This document shows, piece after piece, positions 7,985 through 15,146 of a DNA stretch of 31,615 bases. The translations under genes and the position numbers were made by a program. The stretch is from a virus: positions 1 through 31,615 of the IMG/VR virus record IMGVR_UViG_3300031999_006522; one strand, written 5' to 3'. The notes beneath the pieces were generated by a model. That model made no database searches. It saw nothing but the letters and a program-made list of their open reading frames with translations, and was not told the DNA's origin. Each line of letters opens with the position of its first letter. Position 1 is the first letter of the stretch.

Positions 7985-10015
7985 TCAGTCGAACACCAAC
8001 CCCTCGCCCATCGTCGCCTCGTCCACCAGGCGGCCGGTGTTCTTGGCGGTTTCCTCGGTCGCCCTGGCGGTCCGCTCGGCCACGCCGCCGACGCCGATGC
8101 GCCCGGCCACCATCGCGCTGAACGTTCCCTGGACGGCGACGATGCGGTCGGCCGCGCGGCCGAGCGCATCGGAGAGGCCGGCCAGGTCGGGGACCGGGAG
8201 CGCCTCGAACTCGCCGGCCCCGGGCGGCCCTTCCGCTTCGCGTGCCTTGCGCTTCCCAGCCGCCTCGGCGATGGCGGCCTCCCACTCCTCGCGGGCCTTG
8301 GCCAGGTCCGCCTCGGACTTCTCCAGGTCGGCGGCGTGTTCCTCGGCGTGCTTGCGCCGGGCGTCGGCGGCTTTCTCCGACACGTCCACGAGGGCGGCGT
8401 TCTTCTCTTCCTCGATGCCGGTCAGGCGCTCTTGGAGTTCCTTGTCCGTGTCCGCCAAGGCCGTGTCCGTCTCGCCGACGATTTGCTGCCGACGGGCCTT
8501 GGTGCGTTCGGCCAGGGCCTGCCACTCGCGCTGGAACTCCTCCTCGGTGATCTCGCCGCGGGCGCGCTTGCCCTTGAGGGCCTCGCCTTCGCGGCGGTAC
8601 TCGAACTCGTGGACTTTCAGGCGGACGACGCCGCCGACGACCGAGGCGACGGTCTTGAGCATCGCCCGCATCTCGTTCCACATGGTCGCGAGTTTGGCCT
8701 TCAGTTGCGCCCAGAGGGCGATGACGCCGTAGAACGCGTCGGTCGCCGTGTCGAGGAACGCCTTCTTCCAGTCGAGCCAGTAGCCCTTGAGCCACGCGAC
8801 GCCTTTCTCCCAGGCGACTTTCAGCGTCAGCCAGAGGATCTTCGCGGCCAGGCCGATGTCGCCCGCGGCGAGGGCGTCGGCGATGCCGCGGTAGGCCTCC
8901 AGCGCGAAGCCCTTCAGGGCCTCGAACTTTTCGCCGAGCCAGTCGAGCGCCTTCCCCGCAGCACCCGTGGCGTAGAGGACATACCCGCCCAGGGCGGCGA
9001 CCGCAGCGATTACGAGGCCCACGGGCGAAAGCAGCGCCCCCAAGGCCGCACCCACAAGGCCCAGGACCGTTGCCGCGCCGCCGAGGATGGTGCCGAACCC
9101 CGTGATCGCGCCACCGAGACCCGAGACGACCGTTCCCAGGACGGCGAGTGCCGCGCCGCCGGCCGTCGCCGCCGCGGCGAGTTTCAGGGCCGAGACGATG
9201 AGGCCCTCGTTCTTTTTCACCCACTCCGTCGCGCGGACCACGAGGTCGCGGATTCGCACGGCCAGGTCCGAAAGCGTCGGCGCGAGGGCCGCCCCGACGG
9301 CGAAGACGCCGCGCCTGACCGTCGTCCAGAGGTCGCCGAGCACATCGTTGAACGCCTCGGCCGCGCGGGCCTCGCGCGTCGAGATGGTGAGGCCCAGTCG
9401 CCGGGCCTCTTCCTGGAGCGCCGCGATGCCGGCGGCGCCCTTTTCGACGAGGGGCAGGAGGTCGGTCCCGGAGCGGCCGAAGATCTCCATCGCCGCCGCA
9501 GCGCGGAGCGTCGGGTTTGGAATCGCGGCCAGGCGGTCGGCGATGAGTTTGAACTGGTCCTCGGGCGCAAGGGCCGAGAGGTCCGCGACCGAGAGGCCGA
9601 GGAGCGCGAGCGCGTCCTTAGCCTCCTTGGACCCCGTCGCGGCGTCCACGATAACCCGCTGCATCCGCCGAAGGCCCGTCTCCAGGCCTTCCATGCTCGT
9701 GCCGGACCGGCCCGCGGCAAAGCCGAGTTCCGAGAGGGCCTCGACCGAGACGCCCGTGCGCTTGCTCATCTTGGCGAGCGCATCGCCGGTCGAGGCGAAC
9801 GCCTTGGCCGCGCCCGCAAGCGGGGCGAGGACGGCCATCCCGAGGCCCATCACCCGCAGGCCCACGTCGCGCATGCCATCGCCAATGGCCTGGACGCTCC
9901 TGCCGAAGGCTTTCAACTTGGCGTGGGCGCGCTTGAGGCCCCGCACGAGGCGCGAGTCGTCGGCAAAGAGTTCGACGAATGCCTGGCCCGCCCGGATGCC
10001 GCGAGGGGAGACCAT
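7985..10015 (-). CDS. phage tail tape measure protein
   Basis: A 676-residue tape measure protein, which sets tail length and occupies the tail lumen until DNA ejection. Residues 1-60 (MVSPRGIRAGQAFVELFADD and on) resemble the usual start of these proteins. Residues about 70-240 carry the characteristic MSKRTGVSVEALSELGFAAG and FGRSGTDLLPL segments. Residues about 265-345 are strongly hydrophobic (Ala, Gly, Leu, Val), and residues about 470-590 are charged coiled coil (EEEFQREWQALAERTKARRQ). The ATG is preceded by GAGGAG inside the stop region of the previous gene. At 676 residues it predicts a fairly short tail, using the rough rule of about 1.5 angstrom per residue. Confidence 0.9.
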   Translation of the reverse strand: MVSPRGIRAGQAFVELFADDSRLVRGLKRAHAKLKAFGRSVQAIGDGMRDVGLRVMGLGMAVLAPLAGAAKAFASTGDALAKMSKRTGVSVEALSELGFAAGRSGTSMEGLETGLRRMQRVIVDAATGSKEAKDALALLGLSVADLSALAPEDQFKLIADRLAAIPNPTLRAAAAMEIFGRSGTDLLPLVEKGAAGIAALQEEARRLGLTISTREARAAEAFNDVLGDLWTTVRRGVFAVGAALAPTLSDLAVRIRDLVVRATEWVKKNEGLIVSALKLAAAATAGGAALAVLGTVVSGLGGAITGFGTILGGAATVLGLVGAALGALLSPVGLVIAAVAALGGYVLYATGAAGKALDWLGEKFEALKGFALEAYRGIADALAAGDIGLAAKILWLTLKVAWEKGVAWLKGYWLDWKKAFLDTATDAFYGVIALWAQLKAKLATMWNEMRAMLKTVASVVGGVVRLKVHEFEYRREGEALKGKRARGEITEEEFQREWQALAERTKARRQQIVGETDTALADTDKELQERLTGIEEEKNAALVDVSEKAADARRKHAEEHAADLEKSEADLAKAREEWEAAIAEAAGKRKAREAEGPPGAGEFEALPVPDLAGLSDALGRAADRIVAVQGTFSAMVAGRIGVGGVAERTARATEETAKNTGRLVDEATMGEGLVFD

Positions 10016-10021
10016 CGGGTG

Positions 10022-10408
10022 TTACTCCTCGTCGGGCACAGGCCCCTCGGCTTCAGTCGGGACGGGCAGACAGTACCATCCTTCCGGGAGGTCCATCCGG
10101 CCGGGGACGGGTTTGCCGTCGGCATCGAGGACCCACACCTTCGCCCCGCGGATGGTAGCACGGAGCCTGACAGGCGTCCCGTCGGGGACGTAGATCGTCC
10201 GCGTCCCGCAGCCGGAGGCGAGGACGACGACCGCCGCCAGGAGAAGCACGGTCGCGCGCTTGCGCCACGTCGCCCGGACCCGCGCGCGAAGCCGGTCGCG
10301 GAGGTCCGTTTGAGGCGCGGCGTCCTCGGCGGTCGGCTGGGCCTTTTCGGCGAGGACGGGCAGGGCGGCGCGAAGCACGGCCTCCAGGATGAGGACGAGC
10401 CATTTCAC
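10022..10408 (-). CDS. small membrane-anchored, lipobox-bearing phage protein
   Basis: A 128-residue protein. Residues 1-20 are hydrophobic (MKWLVLILEAVLRAALPVLA). A second hydrophobic stretch at about 52-66, preceded by RKR, ends in LASGC at residue 67, which resembles a lipobox, though it lies unusually far from the start. The C-terminal part has PDGTPVRLRATIRGAKVWVL and a predicted beta fold. The start is fixed by an ATGA overlap with the upstream holin-like gene. Together the pair could form a lysis cassette (holin plus spanin-like lipoprotein) placed between the tail chaperone and the tape measure. This is inference from topology and position. Confidence 0.5.
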   Translation of the reverse strand: MKWLVLILEAVLRAALPVLAEKAQPTAEDAAPQTDLRDRLRARVRATWRKRATVLLLAAVVVLASGCGTRTIYVPDGTPVRLRATIRGAKVWVLDADGKPVPGRMDLPEGWYCLPVPTEAEGPVPDEE

Positions 10409-10755
10409 GAGAGCGCTCCCGCCGCCTCAAGTTCGGCGTGCTTCAGTTGGATGCCCTCGCGCAAGGCCGCCGTCACCGCCTTGTCGGCCGCCTTTCCCTG
10501 GACCTGCTCGTAGATGCGGAGGACGTATTTCAGGGCGAGGTCGAGGCGCTGGAGGCCCTTGTTGGGCGCATCGTCGGGGATCTCCTTCTCGGCGAGTTTG
10601 ACGGCCGAGATGATGGACCCCTCGTACTTCGCCCACGCCGGCCGCGCGGCGTAGAGGCGGTTCAGGCCGTAGAGCACCAGGGCCGCCACGGCCGCGATGC
10701 CGAGCGGCGAGTTGAGCGCCGCCCACAGCCCTTCCAGGATCGTCTGCCAGTTCAT
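10405..10755 (-). CDS. small holin-like membrane protein
   Basis: A 116-residue protein with one clear N-terminal membrane segment (residues about 15-34, NSPLGIAAVAALVLYGLNRL) followed by an amphipathic helical domain with KLAEKEIPDDAPNKG and KYVLRIYEQVQG. This layout resembles LLH-type phage holins (one membrane span, then an AE-containing helical region), but the match is from memory only. Its ATG, with AAAGGAG 8 nt upstream, overlaps the stop of the tail chaperone extension as ATGA. It is followed by another membrane protein with the same kind of overlap. It could instead be a structural membrane protein. Confidence 0.45.
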   Translation of the reverse strand: MNWQTILEGLWAALNSPLGIAAVAALVLYGLNRLYAARPAWAKYEGSIISAVKLAEKEIPDDAPNKGLQRLDLALKYVLRIYEQVQGKAADKAVTAALREGIQLKHAELEAAGALS

Positions 10756-11201
10756 GCCTTCTTCTCCTTTCGGCTGTGCTCAAGGCAAGCCTTGCCTTTC
10801 ACGAAGACCTGTTTCAGAAGCCCGATGTTCCCGCGCGTCAGGCGGATGCCGGCCTCATGTCGCGCAGCCGCCTCGTAAGGGCTGAAGTCCGAGGGCCGGA
10901 AGGCCCGCCCCTTCTTCGGGTCGCGGTGGATGTTCGCCAGGAGCGCCATCGCAGCGCTCGCCCGGTTCCACGCCTCGCGCGACCGTGCCTCGGCCATCCA
11001 CACCAGTTCCCGAAGCGTCAGCGGCCCGGGGTCGACGCCCGAGATGCCGGCGCACTCGAAGACGAGCCGCCATCCGTCTGCTCGACGATTCTTTCCACGT
11101 CGAGCGCCTCGATCTTTCGCTCGGCCGCGGCCATCGCCGCCTCGACGAGCGCCAGTTGCTTCTCGATGGCCCGGGCGGGCGCTTGACGCTTCAGGCTCCG
11201 G
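10752..11201 (-). CDS. tail assembly chaperone C-terminal extension, reached by -1 frameshift (GT-like)
   Basis: This frame carries the protein-like segment FECAGISGVDPGPLTLREL then VWMAEARSREAWNRA and ANIHRDPKKGRAF, a pattern I associate with the second half of siphovirus tail chaperones. It overlaps the first chaperone frame and has no ATG, GTG or TTG before that conserved segment. Its stop overlaps the next gene's ATG as ATGA, so it is evidently translated. It lies in the -1 frame relative to 11018..11512. A shift at the slippery site at 11201-11207 would add 149 residues to the first 104, giving a 253-residue fusion. Residues just after that site in this frame are Arg/Gly-rich and look out of frame, so the true shift point could lie further downstream. 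Confidence 0.65.
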   Translation of the reverse strand, partial: PEPEASSARPGHREATGARRGGDGRGRAKDRGARRGKNRRADGWRLVFECAGISGVDPGPLTLRELVWMAEARSREAWNRASAAMALLANIHRDPKKGRAFRPSDFSPYEAAARHEAGIRLTRGNIGLLKQVFVKGKACLEHSRKEKKA

Positions 11202-11512
11202 AAAAAATCCGCGAGTTCCCTCCAGAACGCCTCGTGCGCCCCGGCGATGGCCTCGCCGCCGAGGGCCCGGCCGAAGTCGGCGTCCGAGACGCCCTGGGCG
11301 TCCGCTTGCGGCTTGACGAGGGCGTAGATCACGTCCACGAGGAGCAGGAGGTCGTCCTCCAGGTCCGTCATGAGCGGCAGGTCTCGCCCTGGTTCGCGCG
11401 GCTCGATGAGGCGCGCGAGGTTCACGCCCACGAGGTCCCGCACCCTCCGCACGGCGTCCACCGTGATCGCGAGTTGCCACATCCGCCCGGCGCTGTCGGT
11501 AAAGGTTCTCAT
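11018..11512 (-). CDS. phage tail assembly chaperone (gpG-like)
   Basis: A 164-residue protein (MRTFTDSAGRMWQLAITVDA and on) encoded between the tail tube and the tape measure, the standard location of the tail chaperone that keeps the tape measure soluble and organises tail tube assembly. The first 100 residues contain the DAVRRVRDLVGVNLARL segment typical of the family. Residues 113-145 form a charged helix, and the last 20 residues (SSSSAPASRASTPGR) are low complexity where the frame overlaps its partner. The start is fixed by an ATGA overlap with the tail tube stop at 11509-11512. The gene contains a T TTT TTC heptamer at codons 102-104, suggesting programmed -1 frameshifting. Confidence 0.8.
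   Translation of the reverse strand: MRTFTDSAGRMWQLAITVDAVRRVRDLVGVNLARLIEPREPGRDLPLMTDLEDDLLLLVDVIYALVKPQADAQGVSDADFGRALGGEAIAGAHEAFWRELADFFRSLKRQAPARAIEKQLALVEAAMAAAERKIEALDVERIVEQTDGGSSSSAPASRASTPGR
11201..11207 (-). other. candidate -1 ribosomal frameshift slippery site T TTT TTC
   Basis: On the minus strand the chaperone reads GCG GAT TTT TTC CGG, giving a perfect X XXY YYZ heptamer in the correct phase. Slipping by -1 enters the frame of the downstream ORF that ends at 10752. This matches the logic of the lambda G/GT frameshift, although the heptamer sits 61 codons before the frame-0 stop rather than at the end of the gene. Confidence 0.5.
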
Positions 11513-11955
11513 GGGGCCTCGATCTCCATCCATTCCGGCGCGTGGTCGGCGTAGGTCGGCTTCAGGGTCACGCTCACCGTGATCGCCTCCTCCAGCGGCT
11601 CGGAGCGGCTGAAGTTGGTGACGGCCATCGTCGCCCGCAGGCCCTGGCTGCCGGCCGTCTCGATGTCGCCGTCCATGACAGCCACCTCGAGGGGCGTCCC
11701 CGCGAACCAGGCCCCCTGGATCGCCGTGAACCCTTCGTCCTCGGTGTCCCAGACCATCTCGAACTCGACCGACCCGTCCCTGAGGGTCCCGACCGTGGCC
11801 CGCCAGCCGGAGTTCGCGCGGGTCGTCACGTCCGCCTCGCCCTTTTCGAGGTTCAAGGTCACGTCCTTGGCGTTCGTGATCTCTTCCCAGTCGGGCGTCT
11901 CGTAGGTCCCGGTGTTGCGGTAGAGTTTGGCATCCATGCCGAGTTTCACGGACAT
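11509..11955 (-). CDS. phage major tail (tail tube) protein
   Basis: A 148-residue tail tube protein starting MSVKLGMDAKLYRNTGTYET. It has features typical of the family: an early DAKLYRNTGTY, then WEEITNAKDVTLNLEKGEAD and RANSGWRATV, and alternating beta-strand patterns to the end (VTVSVTLKPTYADHAPEW, approximately). TTP subunits of this group are usually 140-250 residues. The ATG has AAGGAG 8 nt upstream. It is followed by the tail chaperone with an ATGA overlap and preceded by the gp10-like protein, the normal siphovirus order. Confidence 0.8.
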   Translation of the reverse strand: MSVKLGMDAKLYRNTGTYETPDWEEITNAKDVTLNLEKGEADVTTRANSGWRATVGTLRDGSVEFEMVWDTEDEGFTAIQGAWFAGTPLEVAVMDGDIETAGSQGLRATMAVTNFSRSEPLEEAITVSVTLKPTYADHAPEWMEIEAP

Positions 11956-11967
11956 CGCTTCGTCTCC

Positions 11968-12360
11968 TTATCTCACCGACCCCGCCCAGAACCTGGGCAG
12001 GCGGTCTTCCACGTTCTCCAGCGCCGGGCCCATGAACGCCCGCTTCGGATACCGCTCGCGGCGGTAACGCCCGCCGAACTCGTGCGGCGTGGCCGATAGG
12101 CCGATCAGGCCGTAGTCCGGCCCGATGACCACCGACTGGCGGTCCTTCTCGACCGCGTACAGAATCGCCCGCCTGAGTTGCCCTCTTCGCGTGTGCGGCG
12201 GCGTCCCCGGTGAGCTTGCGACCGGCGACCGCCGGATCGAGTGCCGCGCGACCTTGCGGATGAGGCCGCCCGCGTGGCCGAGACTCTCGACGCTTCCCTT
12301 CCTCGCCTTCGCGAGCACCTTCCCGCTATCGAACTGCGTCCGCACCGCCAGGCCGATCAC
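11968..12360 (-). CDS. HK97 gp10-like head-tail/tail completion protein
   Basis: A 130-residue basic protein starting with GTG at 12360. It shows SPGTPPHTRRGQLRRAI followed by VIGPDYGLIGLSATPHEFGG and YPKRAFMGPALE, the layout characteristic of HK97 gp10-type proteins (a short PHTRTGxL-like block, then a GP..Y...HEFG block, then an RPFM-like C-terminus). These proteins join the head-tail connector to the tail. It precedes the tail tube gene. The GTG overlaps the stop of a tiny upstream frame as GTGA, implying that frame was once translated. Confidence 0.75.
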   Translation of the reverse strand: MIGLAVRTQFDSGKVLAKARKGSVESLGHAGGLIRKVARHSIRRSPVASSPGTPPHTRRGQLRRAILYAVEKDRQSVVIGPDYGLIGLSATPHEFGGRYRRERYPKRAFMGPALENVEDRLPRFWAGSVR

Positions 12361-12462
12361 GTCTCACCTTCCTTCGCTTCCGCCAGGTCGGCCACCGCCG
12401 CCATCGCAGCAGCCGCCCCGCTGATGAAGACCGGGCACCGGATGAGTCTCGGTTTCCGTCAT
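12357..12462 (-). pseudogene. small phage ORF apparently split by a one-base frame change
   Basis: An ATG at 12462, overlapping the previous stop as TGATG, opens a frame beginning MTETETHP that soon becomes Gly/Cys-rich. In the +1 frame a much more protein-like segment (RCPVFISGAAAAMAAVADLA and on) ends at a TGA that overlaps the gp10-like GTG start as GTGA. Joining the two gives an intact small protein of about 34 residues. It is either a single-base indel or +1 recoding. The good frame is also in phase with the preceding gene after its tandem TGA TGA stops. Confidence 0.35.
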
Positions 12463-13439
12463 CACGCCACCAGCATCGCCGGGGCAAGCGCGCCCGTCTT
12501 CTCGCCCTCGTGTCCGAAGGTCACGCCGCTCTTCACGTCGGCCTCGGCAGGCAGGTCCCCGTCGGTCAGGTAACTGAAAATGTCGCACGCCCCGAGGTCC
12601 GAATCAGCGTCCATCACAAGAGCCTTGGACCCCGATCCTGTCCGTAGCGTGATTTCGACGGTATCCCCTGGGTGGGGGTCGATGTGACTTCTGCTGCAAT
12701 GCAATGCCACACCGTTCTTGCCGACGGTCGCCAGCATAGTGTCGCTGTAAATCGTACCTATGTTGTTGTATATCCCAAAACTACCGTTGTCGCCTGCCGT
12801 ACCGATTATGTTGCCGAACGAGATGAGCGTGCCATAGTTGTATATCCCGGAACTACCGTCGTCGCCTGCCGTACCGGTTACGTCGCCCTCGATGGACGCG
12901 TCCGTCTCGTTGAATACACCAATGCCGTTGTCGCCTGCCGTACCAATTACGTCGCCCACGATGTGTGCGCCCGTCCCGTTGTAGGTGTACACGCCAGTAC
13001 CATATGCCGTGCCGTCCGCGACGTGCCCTTCGGTGATGGTGAGCGTACCCGCAACCCGCAGTCCAAAATCCGCTGCCGGCCCGCCGCCGGTGTAGTTGCC
13101 GTCGATGGTCACCTCGGCGCCGCCATAACACTCCCAGTACTCATCGACCGTCGTGTAGCAGTCGCCGACGATTTGGAGGTCCTGAAAAGGACCAGCCAAG
13201 GAGAGACACTCCATCTCGGCAATCGTCCCAGCGATGAGCGTGCAGACACCGGCAACAATGAGTATGCCGCTGCCGTTGCCATTCAAGTGCAACGTGCCGG
13301 TCGCCCCGATGTCAAACGTCTCATTGCTGAGAGAGCAGATGTGGTCAATGTAGCAGGTGTCACCCTCTGCCGGTAACACGCCGCCCCACGTCGCCGCCCA
13401 AATGATGCCGCCATTCATAACAGTGCGTTTGATGGCCAT
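12462..13439 (-). CDS. repeat-rich, beta-helix-like virion protein
   Basis: A 325-residue protein whose middle (about residues 155-235) contains three consecutive repeats of about 23 residues built on GTAGDNG followed by GIYN or GVFN (for example IGTAGDNGSFGIYNNIGTI). The surrounding sequence is rich in Gly, Thr, Asn and Ile, as in beta-solenoid fibres and adhesins. The C-terminus (YLTDGDLPAEADVKSGVTFG and on) resembles ends of phage-associated surface proteins. It ends with two tandem TGA codons. Base composition is visibly less GC-rich than the flanking structural genes, suggesting recent acquisition. A tail-fibre, spike or capsid-decoration role is plausible; receptor binding is not shown. 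Confidence 0.6.
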   Translation of the reverse strand: MAIKRTVMNGGIIWAATWGGVLPAEGDTCYIDHICSLSNETFDIGATGTLHLNGNGSGILIVAGVCTLIAGTIAEMECLSLAGPFQDLQIVGDCYTTVDEYWECYGGAEVTIDGNYTGGGPAADFGLRVAGTLTITEGHVADGTAYGTGVYTYNGTGAHIVGDVIGTAGDNGIGVFNETDASIEGDVTGTAGDDGSSGIYNYGTLISFGNIIGTAGDNGSFGIYNNIGTIYSDTMLATVGKNGVALHCSRSHIDPHPGDTVEITLRTGSGSKALVMDADSDLGACDIFSYLTDGDLPAEADVKSGVTFGHEGEKTGALAPAMLVA

Positions 13440-13442
13440 GCG

Positions 13443-13763
13443 TCACCTCACCATCTCGCCGTCTGCCAGTTTCCCTTTCTCGACGAGGTCCACCCTGACT
13501 TCATCGACCACGGCTGCAATCGCCGGCTCGGCGAGCCGAGCAGCGACGCGGGCTTGTTCGACGAGCAGTTGCTCGGCCCGATGTTTAGTCTGACCTGCTT
13601 CCATCTCGGCTCGCTGCTCTGGGGTCAACTGCGCCAGTCGGGCGTCGGTGAGTTCTTTCTGTCGCGCACGGCGGGCCTCGATCTCAGCCTGCTTCTCGGC
13701 AGGACTTTTGCGCATCCAGACCAGCATCCGTTCCTCGGCCGGCGTTTGCGTGGTTAGCGTCAT
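13443..13763 (-). CDS. coiled-coil hypothetical protein
   Basis: A 106-residue, highly charged, mostly helical protein (KSPAEKQAEIEARRARQKEL, and LTPEQRAEMEAGQ), predicted to be a coiled coil, with no catalytic motif. The ATG has GGGAGG about 9 nt upstream, and the gene lies 3 nt before the beta-helix-like gene in the same operon. It may be a small oligomerisation partner or chaperone for its fibre-like neighbour, inferred only from position. Confidence 0.5.
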   Translation of the reverse strand: MTLTTQTPAEERMLVWMRKSPAEKQAEIEARRARQKELTDARLAQLTPEQRAEMEAGQTKHRAEQLLVEQARVAARLAEPAIAAVVDEVRVDLVEKGKLADGEMVR

Positions 13764-13779
13764 GGCTTACGGCCTCCCA

Positions 13780-14160
13780 CTATTCGGCGCTGAAGGTTTG
13801 GACGGCGAGGGTTTTCGAGCCGCTCGCACAGATGGCATTGATGGCGAGTCTTGCACGCCCCGCCGTGAGAGAAACGGCCCCGCCGTTGGCGGCCAACGGG
13901 ATGCCCTTGTCCGCCTCGGCATCGGTTCCGACGGCCACGTCGATGCGCTCGTCGCTGAGGTTCGTGAGCACGACGGTGTGCCGAGCGGCATCAGCGGCCA
14001 GGACCACGGTCGTCGTGGCCCCGACCAACACGTTCGCCACGGCCCCGGCGTTGATGGTCCCACCCACAGCCGCTTCGGCGGCGATCAGGGCCTTCTCGGC
14101 CAGCGGCCGGTTTTGGGCGTCCGTCTCAAGGTCCACCGAATGGAGCCAGCGTCTGCCCAT
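13780..14160 (-). CDS. small beta-rich virion (decoration/fibre-type) protein
   Basis: A 126-residue protein. The second half (TVVLTNLSDERIDVAVGTDA, then KGIPLAANGGAVSL, then an Ala-rich strand ending KTLAVQTFSAE) has the repeating pattern seen in small beta-sandwich phage proteins that decorate capsids or attach fibres. There is no signal peptide or enzymatic motif. It follows the tail-completion gene by 3 nt and precedes the coiled-coil gene. The name is tentative. Confidence 0.5.
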   Translation of the reverse strand: MGRRWLHSVDLETDAQNRPLAEKALIAAEAAVGGTINAGAVANVLVGATTTVVLAADAARHTVVLTNLSDERIDVAVGTDAEADKGIPLAANGGAVSLTAGRARLAINAICASGSKTLAVQTFSAE

Positions 14161-14163
14161 CTC

Positions 14164-14592
14164 TCACCTCACCACACGCAGCGTCAGCGTCAGCACGCTC
14201 GTGAATTGCCTGAGTTCGTCCATGTGCTCCGGGGCATAGACGGGCGCGTGCTCGGTCTTCGTGCACGCGGCCTCGGGATACGACGCGAGGCGCCCCGCGC
14301 GAAAATGATCGGCGATCTCCTCGACGAGCCCGACAAGCGGATCGAGTTCCGCCGCGTCGCCCTTCTCGAACTTCTTCTGGACCGCCACGTCCACCTGGTA
14401 CTCGAACTGGCTGCGGCTCCGGTCGGCCCGCTCGACGGTGACACCCTTCGGCACCACCGTCACGTGCAGCGTCTGCATCTCCTTGAGGTCGAAGATCGGG
14501 CGATAGTGCCGCACGGCTGTGAACGGCTGGCTGAACGCGTGACCGTTCAGTTCCGCTACGACCGCGTCCGCGATGTCCGTGATCACCGCCAC
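14164..14592 (-). CDS. phage tail terminator/tail completion-like protein
   Basis: A 142-residue protein starting with GTG at 14592, with AAGGG about 8 nt upstream. It begins MAVITDIADAVVAELNGHAF and carries FEYQVDVAVQKKFEKGDA and LVEEIADHFRAGRLA, ending in an alternating strand VLTLTLRVVR. This layout (N-terminal helix, central strands with a DVAVQKK-type segment, then LVEEI) resembles small tail-terminator or minor tail proteins encoded between head closure and tail tube genes. The order here (head closure, membrane-anchored coil, this gene) supports that role. Confidence 0.55.
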   Translation of the reverse strand: MAVITDIADAVVAELNGHAFSQPFTAVRHYRPIFDLKEMQTLHVTVVPKGVTVERADRSRSQFEYQVDVAVQKKFEKGDAAELDPLVGLVEEIADHFRAGRLASYPEAACTKTEHAPVYAPEHMDELRQFTSVLTLTLRVVR

Positions 14593-14602
14593 CGAAGGTC
14601 CC

Positions 14603-14773
14603 TTATTTCACAAGGGCGACGAGGAGCGAAAGCACGGCCCCGAGCGCCGCCGCCAAGGCCGTCATCGTCACCGCCCAGTGGTGCCGCAGGTGGTTCGTCA
14701 TGCAGCGGTCGAGTTTCTCGACCCGCTCGTCGATGCGAATCAGGAGGTCATGATCGTTCGGCTCGCCCATCAT
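14603..14773 (-). CDS. short coiled-coil protein with C-terminal membrane anchor (XhlA-like)
   Basis: A 56-residue protein: an N-terminal helical part (LLIRIDERVEKLDRCMTNHL) followed by one membrane segment to the end (VTMTALAAALGAVLSLLVAL). This is the topology of XhlA/hemolysin-type small phage proteins associated with lysis. The ATG at 14773 overlaps the head-closure stop as ATGA; a second in-frame ATG follows directly. It is unusual to find it inside the head-tail joining block. The function is inferred from topology only. Confidence 0.55.
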   Translation of the reverse strand: MMGEPNDHDLLIRIDERVEKLDRCMTNHLRHHWAVTMTALAAALGAVLSLLVALVK

Positions 14774-15135
14774 CCCGTCTCCGTCGCGATGAGTTTCGTG
14801 TGGATGCGAAGCAGCGTCTTCGCGCCGTCCGAATACTGAAAGTGCCGTCGGCCCGGCGGCCCCAGGACCTCGTAGGTGCAGTCGTCCGGTGCCTCGATCC
14901 GGTCGCCCGGGCGCGGAAGCCCAAGCGCACCGAGCGCCGCCGTCGGCACGAGCCAGTCCCACGACTCGAACTCCACCAGGATGCCTGTCCCATCGTCCAC
15001 CTCGCCCGTCCGGTAACTTCGCCAGGCGGTCGCCTCGACGGCGGTTTCACCCCGCCGGTAAGTGACCGCCACACCGCACGCGCCCGCGAGCGTCTGGGCG
15101 AGCGCCGCCGTCGCGTCGGCGAAGACCTCGGGCAT
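14770..15135 (-). CDS. phage head closure/head-tail joining protein
   Basis: A 121-residue protein. It has VTYRRGETAVEATAWRSYRT near residues 24-43, then FESWDWLVPTAALG, then LPRPGDRIEAPDDCTYEVLG, then YSDGAKTLLRIHTKLI. This sequence of elements (YxRG, a D.LVP segment, PxxGDRI, YEVL, a RIHTK-type end) is familiar from small head-completion proteins that sit next to cement or capsid genes in siphoviruses. The ATG has AGAGGGA about 7 nt upstream. It lies between the cement-like gene and the XhlA-like gene. Confidence 0.65.
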   Translation of the reverse strand: MPEVFADATAALAQTLAGACGVAVTYRRGETAVEATAWRSYRTGEVDDGTGILVEFESWDWLVPTAALGALGLPRPGDRIEAPDDCTYEVLGPPGRRHFQYSDGAKTLLRIHTKLIATETG

Positions 15136-15146
15136 GGCCGTTCCCT

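Noticed and set aside
8336-10513. 725-residue open frame on the plus strand opposite the tape measure
   Set aside because: Arg/Glu/Asp-rich antisense shadow; the tape measure on the minus strand accounts for the region.
10855-11073. Third overlapping frame in the tail chaperone region starting with ATG (MAARLRV...)
   Set aside because: Arg-rich shadow; the -1 frame contains the conserved segment and is coupled to the next gene.
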